Source: Serilophus lunatus (taxonomy: Eukaryota; Chordata; Aves; Passeriformes; Eurylaimidae). From it: a stretch of DNA of 64,000 nucleotides. The notes under the pieces were generated by a model. It did no database searches. It worked only from the letters and a program-made list of their open reading frames with translations, and was not told the DNA's origin. The translations under genes were made by a program, and so were the position numbers. The stretch spans positions 1,625,922 to 1,689,921 of the forward strand of contig VXBA01005046.1 in the NCBI GenBank assembly GCA_013399895.1. The letters run 5' to 3'. Below, one piece after another: positions 50,061-63,665 of the stretch (position 1 is the stretch's first letter; every line of letters starts with the position of its first letter).

Positions 50061-53000
50061 TTCCAATTTTGACAAGATGAAATAACAATAAAAAAGGTTC
50101 CTATTGCCATTTCAGCTGGGCCCCTTCAGGTGTATAAGTTGTTGGACTCAGATTGTAGGAGATGTGTCTCCTTTCAAAGAGCAAGTATTCAAAGTATTTG
50201 CATTAATGCTGCCTCCATAAAGTATGGAGTACTGAGAAGGGCTGTTACATACACCAGAACTGCAGGAGTCAAATCCCCTCAACACATTGGAAAAGCTCCA
50301 ATAACAGTAGGGAATGTAGCTTGGATTTGTGCTGGCTGAAGGTCTGGCCTTGAGTGGGGACTTCGCAAAGCAAGCAAGAAGATAGCTAGTGAGACCATTT
50401 AACCTCTCTTGGAAACACACTGCAGATACAGAAAAAACACGAGAGAATCTCACTTAAAAGAAATGAGAAATCTGGGCACAATGTTTGGTGTTTTCAGAAC
50501 TATCCTTTACACTTGTTTTATTGATGAATGTATTTTTAGGAAACTGAAATATTGTCCATGAGCTCAGATCTGATGCTTTCTTATAAATCCTGGCATGAGG
50601 CATGTAAGTATAATCTCATGTAAGTATACATGAGACTTGCTGGTGCTAGTCTGTCTTCCATAGTGGAGAAGTTGGTCAGGAGCTCAAGTCTCTGCCAGCT
50701 AAAGTCTGTTGCAGCTCTTAAGAGTAAGGTTTGTGATTTCTTTTGTCTGTTCCAAGTCACATTATTGTCTTTTATAGATGTTCAGTTGAGGTGGTTTTGA
50801 GGTTAGCAAGAGGGAAGGAGAGGTGAGAAATGTGGAACATTTTTTAGTCTGCATGCAAGGCAGATCACTTCCAGTATAAGTTGCTTGTTTAAAAGCCCTC
50901 ATGGGGATGTGGTAGGGCTCTGATGTAGTAAGATATGTGCAATATCAACACTTGCTACCCTTATCTGAAACATCATAAAATGGGATGCATACACTTGGTG
51001 CAGAAGCAGGCTGTGTAGTCTCCAAAAAGTATGTGTAGGCAGTATATTTCAGCCTTTTTTCTGGTATGCATCTGTTTTGTGGCAAAAATACAGAATAAAT
51101 CAAGTCTCATAGCAGGAGAAAATACTGTTATGAGCAGCCTCCAAACATGGTAATAGCACATGTGTGTTCCTCTTTTGTAGGGGAGCTGCCTTTGTGTTTT
51201 GATATAGGAACCCTGCAGTTTAGGTCTATGATGGATGTGTGTGTAAAGCATGATGGGGGAACTGATGGGCTCTGAGAAAGCTGAAATGGGATCAGATTGT
51301 CAGGTCTGTGTGTGAAACCTCATGTTGCAAGTGGCATGTATGTATTGACACTAGCTTATTAAAGAAGATATTTAGAAATTGAGATAAATTTACTAAAGCA
51401 TTTCACTCTTGGGAGCTGGGCCTTTGAGGCTGTTGTTTCTCTCTTTTATAAAGATCAGGAGACATGCTGAAATTGCAAACTGCCTTGTCATCCCTGGAAT
51501 CAAATCTTCAAATGAGGAGGAAATCTTTTCTTTTTCCTAGAAAAGATGCACTCGCTGAGTCTTTTCAGATACCATTTCTATTTGTGACAGGAACTTTTTC
51601 AAGGAAATGAGCAGAAGGTAGAACAGCATGCTGCTTCTGATTGTACATTTCTTAATATGCTTTAGAAATATACACACTGGCAACATTCTTACAAGAAAAT
51701 GCCTCATCTTTCATTAAAGAATGAGTTATAAAAAAAGCCCTGACTTTTGTATAGCTGTGTATTTCATTAGACATATTTCATACTTCTCTAACAACTTCTA
51801 AATGGCAAATAGTCCTGAATAGTATCTGGGGAAGCAATCTGCTTTAAATGGTTCATTTAGGTGAATTTAACTATTTTATTTTGTATATAAATTAAAAAGC
51901 TTTTCTTAGCTTTTCCACTTGCCAGAATGCAGGTGTTTAGTTATTGACAGAGATCATGCAAAGGAAAATTCTCTGTAAGATGCTTTAACAAAACCAAAAA
52001 GACTTGCTTCCCAAATTATATTTTTAATTACTCCAGAGACATTATCTAGACACTACCATGATCAGGTAGAATTAGATTGTTGGACACTAATAGGGCAGGA
52101 ATCTGATTTCATCAGGTTTCCTATAAGCTATGGCAGAGCAACTGCATGTGCCAAAAAGCAACTGAGTGAACACTAACTCCAAGATACCACTAGAACTGAA
52201 GTTCTGAGTGTTACAGCTAAATGGTTTTCTGGAAAGTCATCTTGTAACTTTGATCCTCCTAACATGCTACTTCTACAACAAATTCCTTTGATGCAGAACA
52301 AAAGCACAGAGTAAACAGAAAAGCCCCACCCAAAAAGATTCACATTAGCATGCTTTCCAGTGAAACCATAGTGTACCCTGAAGCAATGACTTCTCTTACT
52401 ACTTATTACCCTTAGTTACTCTTTCTTTACCCTGATGCTCGAATTAAACCAGTACATGAGTTCTTTTCATCTGTGAATATCCTCTAATTTGACAGCCTCA
52501 TGGCCTCAGTGCCCTTTTTTGCCAAATATTGCTTTTTCATAGACACAAGTTAATTCCTGCTGTATTGTGTGACAGGGATGTGCACAGTGAAAGCCTGGCT
52601 TACAAACTGCCTCGTTTCTTTCTAGCCCCTGAGGAATTCTGAATGTGTAAGTAAGAGCAGATAAAACTATCAGCACGTTCCTTCTCCTTTCTTCTGAAAA
52701 TGCCGTATTTTAAAACATGGGAAGTTTTCTTTCATTTTATTTTGCCCACTTCTTGCCCCATTCACTTTATCTTCCCCATTTCTCACTTCCCCTATAGGAA
52801 AGCAATGGCCATATATCTTCACTTAGTCTCCTTGCTGCAATTTGTTTGCATGGCTGGAAGGAGAGTATGTTGTCACTCATGAGCCTTTACACCTGCCAAA
52901 AGTAATGAGCTAAGCTTGACCCTCATTCTGCCTCTTTTTTTAGAATTTCACACTCCTAGCAGATTTCTAATGTATCAAAGAAGCATTCTGAATATTACTA

Positions 53001-56000
53001 CAAATATTTCTAGTAACAAATTAATATGTTTTATATAACATAGATGTGATTGAATATCTTATTTAATATCTAAAATGCATTTTTTAATTTAATATGATAC
53101 GGGTTTCAGTAGCAGAAATAAGATAATAGTATTTTTATTGATAGCTGACACTTTAAAAGTTTATTTGGACCAATGAAGGAAATGCAGCAACAGTAGCTTT
53201 TTGCAAAAACACTTTTGCCTGTCTGGATGCAGGGTCCTGTCCTTTCTTTTTAGTGTATGTCCTCTCAGTATCCCTGGTGGCAGTGACTTTACCCTTGAGT
53301 GGTAGAGGCAGAGATGGGATCAGCACTGCGTCATAAAACTCAAAATTATAATAAATAGGAAAAGGAGATGGGTAGTTGCTCTAAAAACATTAAATAATTA
53401 GTGATGGGGGAATGTATTTGTGGTCTTATAAGAAGAATAGCACTCAGAAGACTAGATATGCATTTCCCAAAGCTCTTGTGTACTGGGGAAGGCAGGTGGT
53501 GCATCCCTGGGACCTTCTCCATGTCCACCACAGAGGAGGAGTGCTGCCATTGGCACTCTGCTGAGGTAGAGCAGGTGTTCCCAAATAGTGGGCAGGCTGC
53601 TGCTCACTGGGGTTATTTTTTACCTCCTTGGACAGACTGTTATTTTATGAAGAATTTTCAGATTAAGGTCTAGAAATCTAGAGAGCCTTTCAAAAGATCT
53701 GCAAACCCTCTGAGCCCATGTGTTGTATTTATCTCTTAAGGAACCTTGTCATTAGGCTCAAATTAAAAATGAGCTGTCAGTTTCTATTAATAATTAATGC
53801 TGAAATGTTAGCACTTTGAAAGACTGTTTCAAGTGCAACACATTCCATTTAATGCTGAACAGTTTTATATTTACAGTAATTCCACCTTTCATCCCTTAAT
53901 GTCAACCTCTAAATCTTTAATGCTTTAATCACACTTCTTATTTTGATCTCCCAAGTGAGCTGTTCTAACCTGTGTCCGCTCCCTTTCGATAAGGTGCACA
54001 TTTTATACTGGAAGGTTAGTCAGCAGCACTTGTTAATTATTAAGGAAAACAAAATGCTATTGCTGGAAAATTATGTTTGTTCCCAGCTGTATGTGTTACC
54101 TTTAATCTGTACTGACAAGAAGCAAGAGGAATCATAAAATAATCAGAGGATCCAGGAGAGAGGATTGTTTGTGAAGAACATTACCCAGCAGAAATGTAGA
54201 CAGCCTTGATTTGATTCTGTAAATGAACCTAATTACTGGGAAATGTATTGTTCTTTGGAAATAACATATCTGTAAAATATGTAGTTAAAAGAAGGCACTG
54301 TGAATTTGAAAGCAGATGATTTTTGCTTGTGAGTTGTACTCCCTATAGCATATTCCTAGACAGCACTAACTGAATTAGAGCTTTTGTCTTGTGCATAGGC
54401 AACAATCACCCAACCTGTAGCATGTCTGTGAGCCAAGTTCTTTATTGCAGCCTTCCCAATGTGAGTAGGGGAGAATTCTGTAGAGAAACAGGCCACCTAA
54501 ATGTGTTGTGGAGGGGTTTCTTAAAATACTACTATGTCCCCTGTAAATAAACAAGAATATAACAAATTAAATACTTGAAATTTTCCTAACTGCAAGGCAA
54601 ATAGTGAATATCCTAGAGAACTACAAAAGTCACTTCAATGGCTTGCAAAGGAAGGAGGTGTTTTTGAACTTGGAGCAATATGTTTTATAACTACAATTTG
54701 CTCATGTTTCTCCTTTTTGTTTCAGAATAACTCTTTGAAGTGAGATGTGTATATATATAGCTAATGGTATTTGTGACCAAGTTTACATAACATTAATGGC
54801 TTACAGATATTAAACTATATATTAAACTATAACCTACTGTAATTACTGAGATCAGTAGAATGAGACTCCACCTTGTGTCTGGCAGATTCATTTACTCTCT
54901 TGTAGTGCTACCAATTTATGTTAGATTTCTAATTCAGGCACGTGTTTTCTTGGATAGATGCTTAAGACTATTATCCATATCTTTTTCCACCAGTGCTGTT
55001 GTATGGAGAAGGCAGGTAGGTGTTTCACTCTAACAAAAACCTCAGCTTGCTCTTGTCTTTGCCGAGACTGAAAAGAAGGTATGATTATGGAAAGGGACTT
55101 GCTGTGGCCTTTGGGAACCCCTGTGGACAGGCCTCATAAAGCTATCCTTGTATGGGACCATATTTTAATCCTGTGTATCTGTCAGTGGGAAGATACCCAG
55201 CCTCTGAATTTGAATGCTAACAACTCTCCTTCATGTGTTATTTCTTTTATTCCCCTGCATCCTGAAACATTTACTCCTTTTCTTTCATCTTGTATGTAGG
55301 CATCTTGCTCATAGGCACACTGGAAAATCTCTCCATTGGCTTTGCATCGATAGCAAAGAGTTCAAACGCACTGTGCAACTCAAAGCAAATACTACCTTAC
55401 TGCATAAATATCCATTTGAAATCAGGGGACTGGTTAGACTGAAATACTCCAAAAATTCTCCATCCTGTTTGACCTGGCCGTTCCCACCCAGGGAAACAGT
55501 GTTCTCGGTCAGGCAGTACTTTGCACTCAGTTCACACAAGTGCTCGTGAAAGCAGAGTGAGGTATCAAGAATGTATTATGATCAGTTTTAGCAGCATTTC
55601 CACCACAGATGCATGTATTTCAGCAAAACTAAACTGGTGTAAAAGAAGGTAAAATTCTCTGTCTCTGAACTTAGGCTTGTATTATCAGCTCTTGGTAATG
55701 TTATCTGCTTCTTTTATCAAGCTCTCACCGTCTGGGCTTTTTTATAATTACATGAGGGTAGATGAAGTTCTATTAACTTGTCTGTGACTAGAAAAAAAAT
55801 TACTGCACTGATACTTGCAATCCTCACTGGCTTGTAAAAAAGGCATTTGGAGTTTACTGAACTTCCACCTCGCACACATCAAAAAAGAAATAGAAAAATT
55901 CCTGCTGCTACATTATCATGCAAGCATCCAATTCTGTCCTTACTTGCTGTGGAGACATGCACAACATACAGGAAAGACTTAAATTATATTTATAAGATGC

Positions 56001-58086
56001 CCAACAGGACAAAACTAATGGACATGTGTAGAGTATGTATGTTGTTCATTACAAACATGATTAGTGTATATATATAATAGATGTGGTGTTATAACACGGT
56101 GGATTCTTTGAAGTTTACAAGTTTGTTATGAATTGATTTATTCATGAAATGCTTTGTTTCTATGACAACTTTATTGGTTTGCCTGTGGTCTAAATACATA
56201 TAGGCATGGCAGGAATTCTACAGTACAAAACAAATTACATGCTACCACCTGAATGGCTTGATGCCTTTAGGGAATGTACAGAAATAGTCCACAATGAGGG
56301 CTGAAATCGACATAGACTGTGCCGGTATGAGAGGGCTCACTTAATAAAGAAAAATGCTTAGAGGTCCTCCACAGCTTCCAACTCTGCAATAAAAGCAAAG
56401 ATGGAAATGAAGAAAGGAATCTGGTAGAGAAACATAAAAGGGGCGCAAAACCCAATTGTAGATACTAGTGTATTCAAGAAAAAGCCACAGATCAAAGACC
56501 AGCACTCTCTCCCACAAATAGAGCTTGGAAGAAGCCATTAATATTCATAAGAGATCTAGAGCTACAAAAATGGTAAAATGATAGAAAGGCTTGCTGAAAG
56601 AACACAAAATGGGATATGTCAGAAAGTGGATCAAATAATGGAAGGACAAATTCTAAAATACAAGAGCAATAATTAAGACAGGGGCTTGGAAGAGAGGTCT
56701 GAAACCTAAACAGGATAACACTATTCAAAGTGTAGGAAACACAAGTTATGTAGCAGGGCTTCTATGACTGACCCCATGACATACAGGTCTCTACAAAATA
56801 GTATTGTAAACTATGGTAAAATGATTATGCCTTGGCTGCTTCTGTCCGGTGTGGTATCAAGCTCTTTGGGAAATGATAAGCAAGAACAAGGAAAACTGAA
56901 AAAGGCTCTCCTGCTCCATCACCCATAGTCTATCTGCTTTTCAAAGCCATAAACATCAAAAGAAACAGAGAGTGCGCTTCCATTGCAAAAGCAAGTTTTC
57001 CAGCGATATTTTTAAATCTAAACAAAGCTGCATGGTATTCTGGATCATTTTTAGAAAATTGATAAGAGAATTTCAAAGGGAAGAAGGGTCACTGGCCATT
57101 TTCAGCTTAGCCTGAAAGCCAGGATGCAAATACCTTAAATTAGAGCCAACCAGTGCAAATGCAAGTCCTCAGCTGATAACCATAGATGGCCTCACTAGCT
57201 CTTCTACCTCTCTTAGGAACCTCTGGTATGGTGCAGGTGTTTCCATGCTTACTTGGCTCAGACCAGGTTTTTGCCTTGCAATTTGAATATTGGGATGTCA
57301 TTTATTGAAGTATATCACTGATTTTGTCTCAGCATGGAATGTGCAGAGCATGGGCATATTTTGCAGCGCTCCGGGCTTAAGGGTGCGCTGCCTCACTTGC
57401 ACTGCAGTGAAGCCAGACTAAAGCTAATGGGGCTCAGTAACTGAGATTTGGCTCAATGAGTTTCAGGTGGTGCCTTAGTCAAATAACTGTTTCTTTTTTG
57501 TGAATTAAGTCACCTGCTTTGAAAAGTGACCAGGCTGACACAGAGAGGAACTGCATGAGAATCAGGGTCCTGGGTCCAGAAAGCAGAGAGAGAGGAAAAC
57601 AAAGGTAGTGAGATGTGAAAGTGCGCATGGCTTTGTGCCGGGTGGATGTGCAGATGAATGCTTCACCACCACTCAGTAAGTGCCTAAGCAGTCTGACTAA
57701 TTTGACATGGAAGCACTAATAAAATAAAAAGCTTCTCCAATTAGTGCATACTCTCTATTATTTCTGACTTGTGTTCTGACCCAGTCCCTTCCATATTCCT
57801 AATTGCCTGTGCCGAGCAAAGTGATATCACCTTTCTCACACTTCTATGAGCTGTGGTCTGCAAGTGGAGAAATTTATCTATAGCAGCCTTCACGATTGAC
57901 CTGGAATGACACTGTTACTTCAACTACTCTGTATTTATAAAGTATGGAACGTCTACAGCAATGGATTTCCGAGGGAGGGACTTATCACCTCTTGGGACAG
58001 ACGGCCTTATTCTCAGCTTGGCATCCTTTGATATCTATCATGCTTGCTTCAAACCTCTTCATAGTAGCAATGGATTTTGTTTGGAG

Positions 58087-58109
58087 TTTTTTTTGGTGGT
58101 GGTGGTGGG
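58087..58109. repeat. T8 followed by (GGT)n, about 5 units
   Basis: Eight T are followed by GGTGGTGGTGGTGGG, then by further G-rich sequence (aggagg). This is a local G-rich simple repeat with no coding frame attached. Confidence 0.85.
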
Positions 58110-59513
58110 AGGAGGTTTAGGCAGTGTATAAGCCCTGGGAGAGAAAGGAGTGTTGAGATCAACCAAGTACCTCCTGACTCCATCAGACCTTTGGAACTGA
58201 AAAACTGCTAAAGTGAAACCTGAGGGTGTGCTGAAAGAAAATAGGAGTTTGGGGGTTTTTTTTGGTCTCCATTTCTAGATACTGAGTCTTCTGTCTCTGG
58301 AAGGAGCAGTGGCCCATTCAGTATTCAGCCAGGATATAAAATACAGGGTGAAGATGTCTTTATCAAGAAAAAGATGTGGTAGTTACTTTTGCTCCTTATT
58401 ATTTCTCTTATTGGTTTAACACTTATATGGTACAAATGGATTTTCAATTCAGCTTTTAAGGAAGCACATAGGCTGAACAGGGGAACAAGGTATCTCTCCA
58501 TAATGTACAGAGCCAAAAGTAGTCCTACATCTCCCTTAATGTATTGGTGGAGGCTCCAATTAGCACTCCTGAAGTATCTGCTGGCTTTTCAGTGCTGTTC
58601 CTAAGAAAACAAACAGAAAAGGGCTGCTGGTGGAACATAGCAGGGCAAGGATGCACCAGATATTTGATGGCCAAAAGGATCCTAGGAGTCAAGGTACCTG
58701 GCCAGAAGCTGCTTAGTGCAGGCACTGGAGAGATGAGCAGCCTGAAAGTGCAGATACTATTTGGCTGCTTTGTTATAATTCTTGGTACATCCTCCTCTCA
58801 TTCCAGAAATTGAGAGGTTTTTGGAACATGTGTCACAGGGAGTGCTGGATCTTCAGTATCCAAGAAAAGCTGTGGTTCACATGTGGTATCATCAAAAAAT
58901 TTTGCTTGTACCACATCAGCACAGCTTTACTACCTAAAGCACGTGTTTCAATGAAGAGTGGCTTTTGACAGACCCAATTGGTAGTGAATTTAAACACTTT
59001 TTCAAGTCTTATAAATGCTTTTAGAGCCCTTTTGAATGTTGTCTGAGCTACATCAGAAAATGTTATAGTTTATCCCCTAACTAACCACAATATTTAATTT
59101 AATGATGGCTATAAAACAAGTTGCAACTAAGAGAAAACTATTCTGAATTTTCTCGACACTGTGTTCAGCAAATAGTTGCTCTTTATCTCACATACCATCT
59201 TTTATGCCCTCAGCCCTCAGAGAATGGCAGGATAGCTGAACTATTGATATAGTAAAAGTAAACTGATATTTTGAAACCAATGATGCAGTTCATCTGATGC
59301 ACTGAATGCCTAATCAAGAAAAATCTAGAGGGAAAAGTTTAGTGAAATTCTAAAAACTCTGCATTTTTGTCATAGATTGTGATATTGTTTGTGTATCTAT
59401 AAGGATATGTCATATATGATCAGATGTGGTAACTTCATGCAGACAACAGTTTACATACACATTCAAATGCTTAATAAAAATTTCCCTTTTCAGTACCTCT
59501 CTGGGTTTGGGCT

Positions 59514-59549
59514 TGTGTATGTGCATGTGTGTGCATATACATGCATACA
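59514..59549. repeat. 36 bp perfect alternating pyrimidine-purine run (TG/CA/TA type)
   Basis: Every step alternates pyrimidine and purine, mixing TG, CA and TA dinucleotides (for example tgcatgtgtgtgcatataca). It is a diverged (TG)n-type repeat and a possible Z-DNA-prone sequence. Confidence 0.75.
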
Positions 59550-62500
59550 GAAGGGTTAGGAACAGGTACCCTCTTTCATTAAGTAAGTGACATTTTCATG
59601 CTCGTACAGCATCTATCTATCTTCTCTCTGGCAAAGCTGTGTGCCTTTCTGTCAGCATCTGACTAAAGATCAATGAGAGAAAGCTTTTTGAAGGTGCTTT
59701 TAGGTCCTGCGGCAAGGGAGATGATCAGAAAGCTGCCATAAGCTTCGGACCCAGTTGACAAATGAGGAACTATTTTGGCGCTCTGTAAACTGCTGTCACA
59801 TCAGTTAGAAACACTAATTAGAACTACTTTGCTGTTGAAAGTGTCCAGTGCATTAAATACCACTTCTGCTTATTGCAATTAGCTTATCCATTGACTTACA
59901 CTTTATACCACAAGACTATCAAAGATGGAAATGCATAAGGGATTGTTTAATAATTTATGAGGGAAATTAGAACTGAATAGCAAATAGCTTTTGCCTGCTA
60001 CCCTTTGACCTCTCATTCCTTGCAGAGTATGAAGCTCACATGTGAAATGTCCTCATCCTTGGTATTGTCTAGCTGGAGAAGAGTCAACAAACCAAGATGT
60101 GCAAGCAAGCAAACATCAGATTGTCTTCTTTTTCTCAGAGTGATGTGAAGATCAAATGATGTGAGTAGCTTCTGAGAAGCAATTGCACATTGTACTACTG
60201 CACAGTATGTGAAGTGAGAGAATTTTATACACTCCCTGTACTGTTCTCTGAACTGATTCTTGTTATTGATAAAGCAGCAAGACTTTATTCAATAATTTGG
60301 ATAATGTGAATAATTTTTAATGCCATTTCCTCTTTTTGCAGGGCAAATTTGCAGATTTCACAATCTAGGAAAAAAGTGAAGATGTAAAGACTGAGACAAC
60401 TTCATATTTTTGTTTAAAAGTTTAATTGTGAGTCTATAATATTTCAACGTGCCTTAGGAATAAGAAAAAAAAAGGCAAAAAGTTTCTCATGCTGTAAAAA
60501 ATTTCATGGCATGAAAGACAAAAATGGCCCAGCCATTAAGGATTCCACATTGTACACAGAAGTTTTTAGCATAGAGAGAAATAGAAAATATCATTCCAAA
60601 TTGCTGTCTTGCAGTCTTAGCACACAACATAAAGTCATGAGTCTGCATTCCTCATTCTGCTTTCATTACCTTGGACTAAGCACTTACTCTTTCTGCTTGG
60701 ATTCCCACTGATGATGTTAGCCCTTAGTTCAGTTGCCAGGGTGTTAAAGATCAGGATTTGTAATTTGTTATTTTAAGTATAAGATAGAAATCTTACCACC
60801 ACTCATACTTCTCAAGAGCTGGAGTCATTTTTGCCTCAGGTGATATTTTTTCTTGAATTTTTTTTTTTGTTCTCCAAGTCCAATTTGAAGACTATTCTGT
60901 TCCTCAAAAATTAGTAAGGTATAATTGTAATGCACATTTTTTCTGAAGTCTTCTTTTGAAGCAGACAGAATAGATGCAGCAGTAATAGGGCATTTTAATC
61001 GAAAAGCTCCTAACAAAAATCCCCTTCAATGATCTGATTCCAAAAATAAGAAATTCTTCCTGTTTTCAAAATTCCTTGTATGCTTATGCAGTGATCAATG
61101 CAGAATATCTATCTGAAGCTCTATATTTCACCAGACTGCTCCATACAGAAGTATTTCTGAAAAAAGTAACTACTACTTCAAAATCTTTAAGTGATAGCAA
61201 GATAAAATACAATTAACAAAGGAATGAGCATACATACATTCAGCTAAATGCAGGTATAAATTACAGTATGAAATTATTTGGTTTTTTGAAAGTATCTACA
61301 AGTTTTCATTTTGTTTGTTTTTTTTAATTTTTTTAGGAAATAAAAGTCTATAGAAGAGCAGAATGAGATCTTGCAGTTCCAAACTGTAACTGAGCCTCCT
61401 CAGCCTGCTAACAGCTAGCCTGCCTCGTTTGTGCCTTTCAGTTTCGATTCCTGCAACAGGGAGAGAACTGGTTTGGGGTTTGAATGATATTAATTTGAAC
61501 ACAAAAACCAAAGATGATGCAACAGAACACATATTGGTGTGACATGCATAGCTGTCTGAGACTTGCTTTGGTTTGGAGCAGTTCAGGCACTTCGGTCCCT
61601 GGGGCAAACTGCACATGCTGCTTCAAGTGGCTCTGCTGTTCTGGATGCCATATAGCAGAAGCATGACTGAGATATTGTATTTTTCAGAAATTCACTCCAG
61701 TGTTGAGAGTTTCTGGCCATTAAGGAGGTCCAGATCCATATGAGAGCTATGGAAAACTTTTGAGGCTCAGCTGTGAACCCACCATTGCTGTTGGAGCCAA
61801 GAAGCAATGCCTAAGCAGGAGGGGCAGAAACTGTATGTATGTCCCAGCCTGAGGCTTTGTTTTCCTTCATTTCTAATTGTCTGCTGCCTTCTTTAAAGAC
61901 TAGTAACCTTAGACCAGAGGGAAAAAGAGGATTACTGTTAAGCATGATGAAATTTAACTTGTAATTGCTGTTTCCACAGCAGCCAATTGAGAGGTAAGAG
62001 CATAGCTTTACTAGGCAGCTCCTAATCTCTAGGATTTGCAGATGCTGAAAATGAGCAGGAAATAAAGGCTGCAGTGACCTAGCTGCAGTGTAAGTGCAAC
62101 ACACACTCACAGATACTTGTGCTAAAGACACAATATTTGTAGCAAATTTTGTATCCTCTGCACAACTTTCAAGACCCCCATGTTTTGATGTTTGTGTCAG
62201 GTTTCACCCAGTATTATTGAGAATCTCCATCGTATTCAATGTCAGTTTTGATATCAGTCTGCTTGAGACAGGATGTCATTATATATTCCATTGCTGGAAG
62301 TTTCAGCAGGGAAGCAGTAACTTATGCATTGAGTGTTTCCCATGAGGTTTCATGTTCCTGTAAAATCAGCCATTTATGAAAAAACACAATATTAGTTTAA
62401 ATTGCTATTTTGCATGAAAGTGCTAAGAGATGATCCTTGTAAAAAACAGCATTTTTTCAGATGTCCAGTGCTGTATGACATGCATCACAATGCTGTTCTT

Positions 62501-62799
62501 TCATCTGACAACATTTCAACAGACAGTACTAACTTATGGTTTTCCTTCATTTAAAGCCCCTCTGTGGTAGCTGGCCAAATTTCTTCAGTTCTAAAAAGCA
62601 ATTTGATTTTCCTAACTAGAAAGCTGTCATGAATATGGTACCTATACGTGAAAGCCTGCCCTCATGTGAAATGTGCCATACAGAAGAGTTCACTCCCTCC
62701 TTAGCCTTTTGCTCCTCAAAAGCAGCAAATTCTTCCATCCCTGGATACAGTAGTGCATGGAGCTGCTCTCTCTCCTGAACTTGGATTACTGTTTGCCAG

Positions 62800-62888
62800 C
62801 AGTGCAGGTACAGCACACTGGCTGCTGAAGGCCAAATCCGAAATGTTGTTGGCAAAGACTATTGAATCAGAGTCGCTCCAGCACAAGG
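62800..62888 (+). CDS. Possible plus-strand internal exon
   Basis: A good acceptor (ttggattactgtttgccag) is followed by 89 bp with one open frame (phase 2 in, phase 1 out, 29 codons) and a fair donor, CACAAGG|gtagga. The product reads as a helix with regular charge spacing (HWLLKAKSEMLLAKTIESES) and has no Cys, unlike most random frames here. The frame stays open beyond the donor for about 75 codons, so it is not sharply bounded. No neighbour with matching phase was identified, so the block stands alone. Unrecognised. Confidence 0.22.
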
Positions 62889-63653
62889 GTAGGATTTTCT
62901 GTACTAGAGCATTGTTAATGTTATTCAAATTCACATGTATTTTTCAGAGTGAGCTCAGTGCAAATTCTCAAAAACATATCTCACATAGTCGGAATGTTCT
63001 GGAAAATGTTTGTTGTTATTCTGCTCACCAAATGCTTTTCTGGATTTGTGTGATAGAGAAATATAGAAATGAAGTATTGGAAGTCTTATTTTGTCGAGTC
63101 CCTAAGAAAATCTGAAAGAAAAAGTTATAAAACTAGCTTTACATAATTTCTTGTTCATGACAGTAGGGACTTTTTTCTACTGCTTTAGACTCTTTTGTGA
63201 TTTTTTGTTTTAGCTAGAAGTCTCCTAACCCACTAGGCAGAGGTTGGCCTTTTCTATAGGAAAAAAATGTCCACCTGCCAAACAACTCAGTTTGTGTTTG
63301 CTTCCCCACCTGCTACTAATTTTAACATGCCTCTCACTTGAGAGGCATTAAAACTTCAAGTGACTGTGTGTGGGGTACAGTATGGCCATGTCTGAGAATG
63401 GATGCAGGGACAGGTTTGTGCCTGATGGGGGATGTTTGGGTGGCCTCTGCCTCTTTCACCTATTAGAGTGCAGGATGTGTTTGAAGAGACCTCGCCAGTC
63501 CCCTCCTTACTGGTCCCAGGTCTTCCATGGCGTGCTGCTGGGGCTCACAATCCCCTTGAGCCCCCACAGCCAGTCTGATTCAGCTGCTGTTGGTGCTGAG
63601 GAGGTGTAATTACACAGTAAGGTTATTTTTCTAATCTGATAGAAAATAGTTAA

Positions 63654-63665
63654 TTTTTTTTTTTT
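63654..63665. repeat. Poly-T run of 12
   Basis: Plain homopolymer; nothing flanking it is recognisable as a retroelement. Confidence 0.85.

Larger units (their letters stand above)
50604..62799. other. About 12 kb without a supported gene
   Basis: AT-rich unique-looking sequence holding the (GGT)n tract at 58087 and the alternating run at 59514. A plus-strand acceptor at 55299 followed by 83 open codons is discussed as a finding. No transposon, RNA gene or multi-exon structure is evident. Confidence 0.5.
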
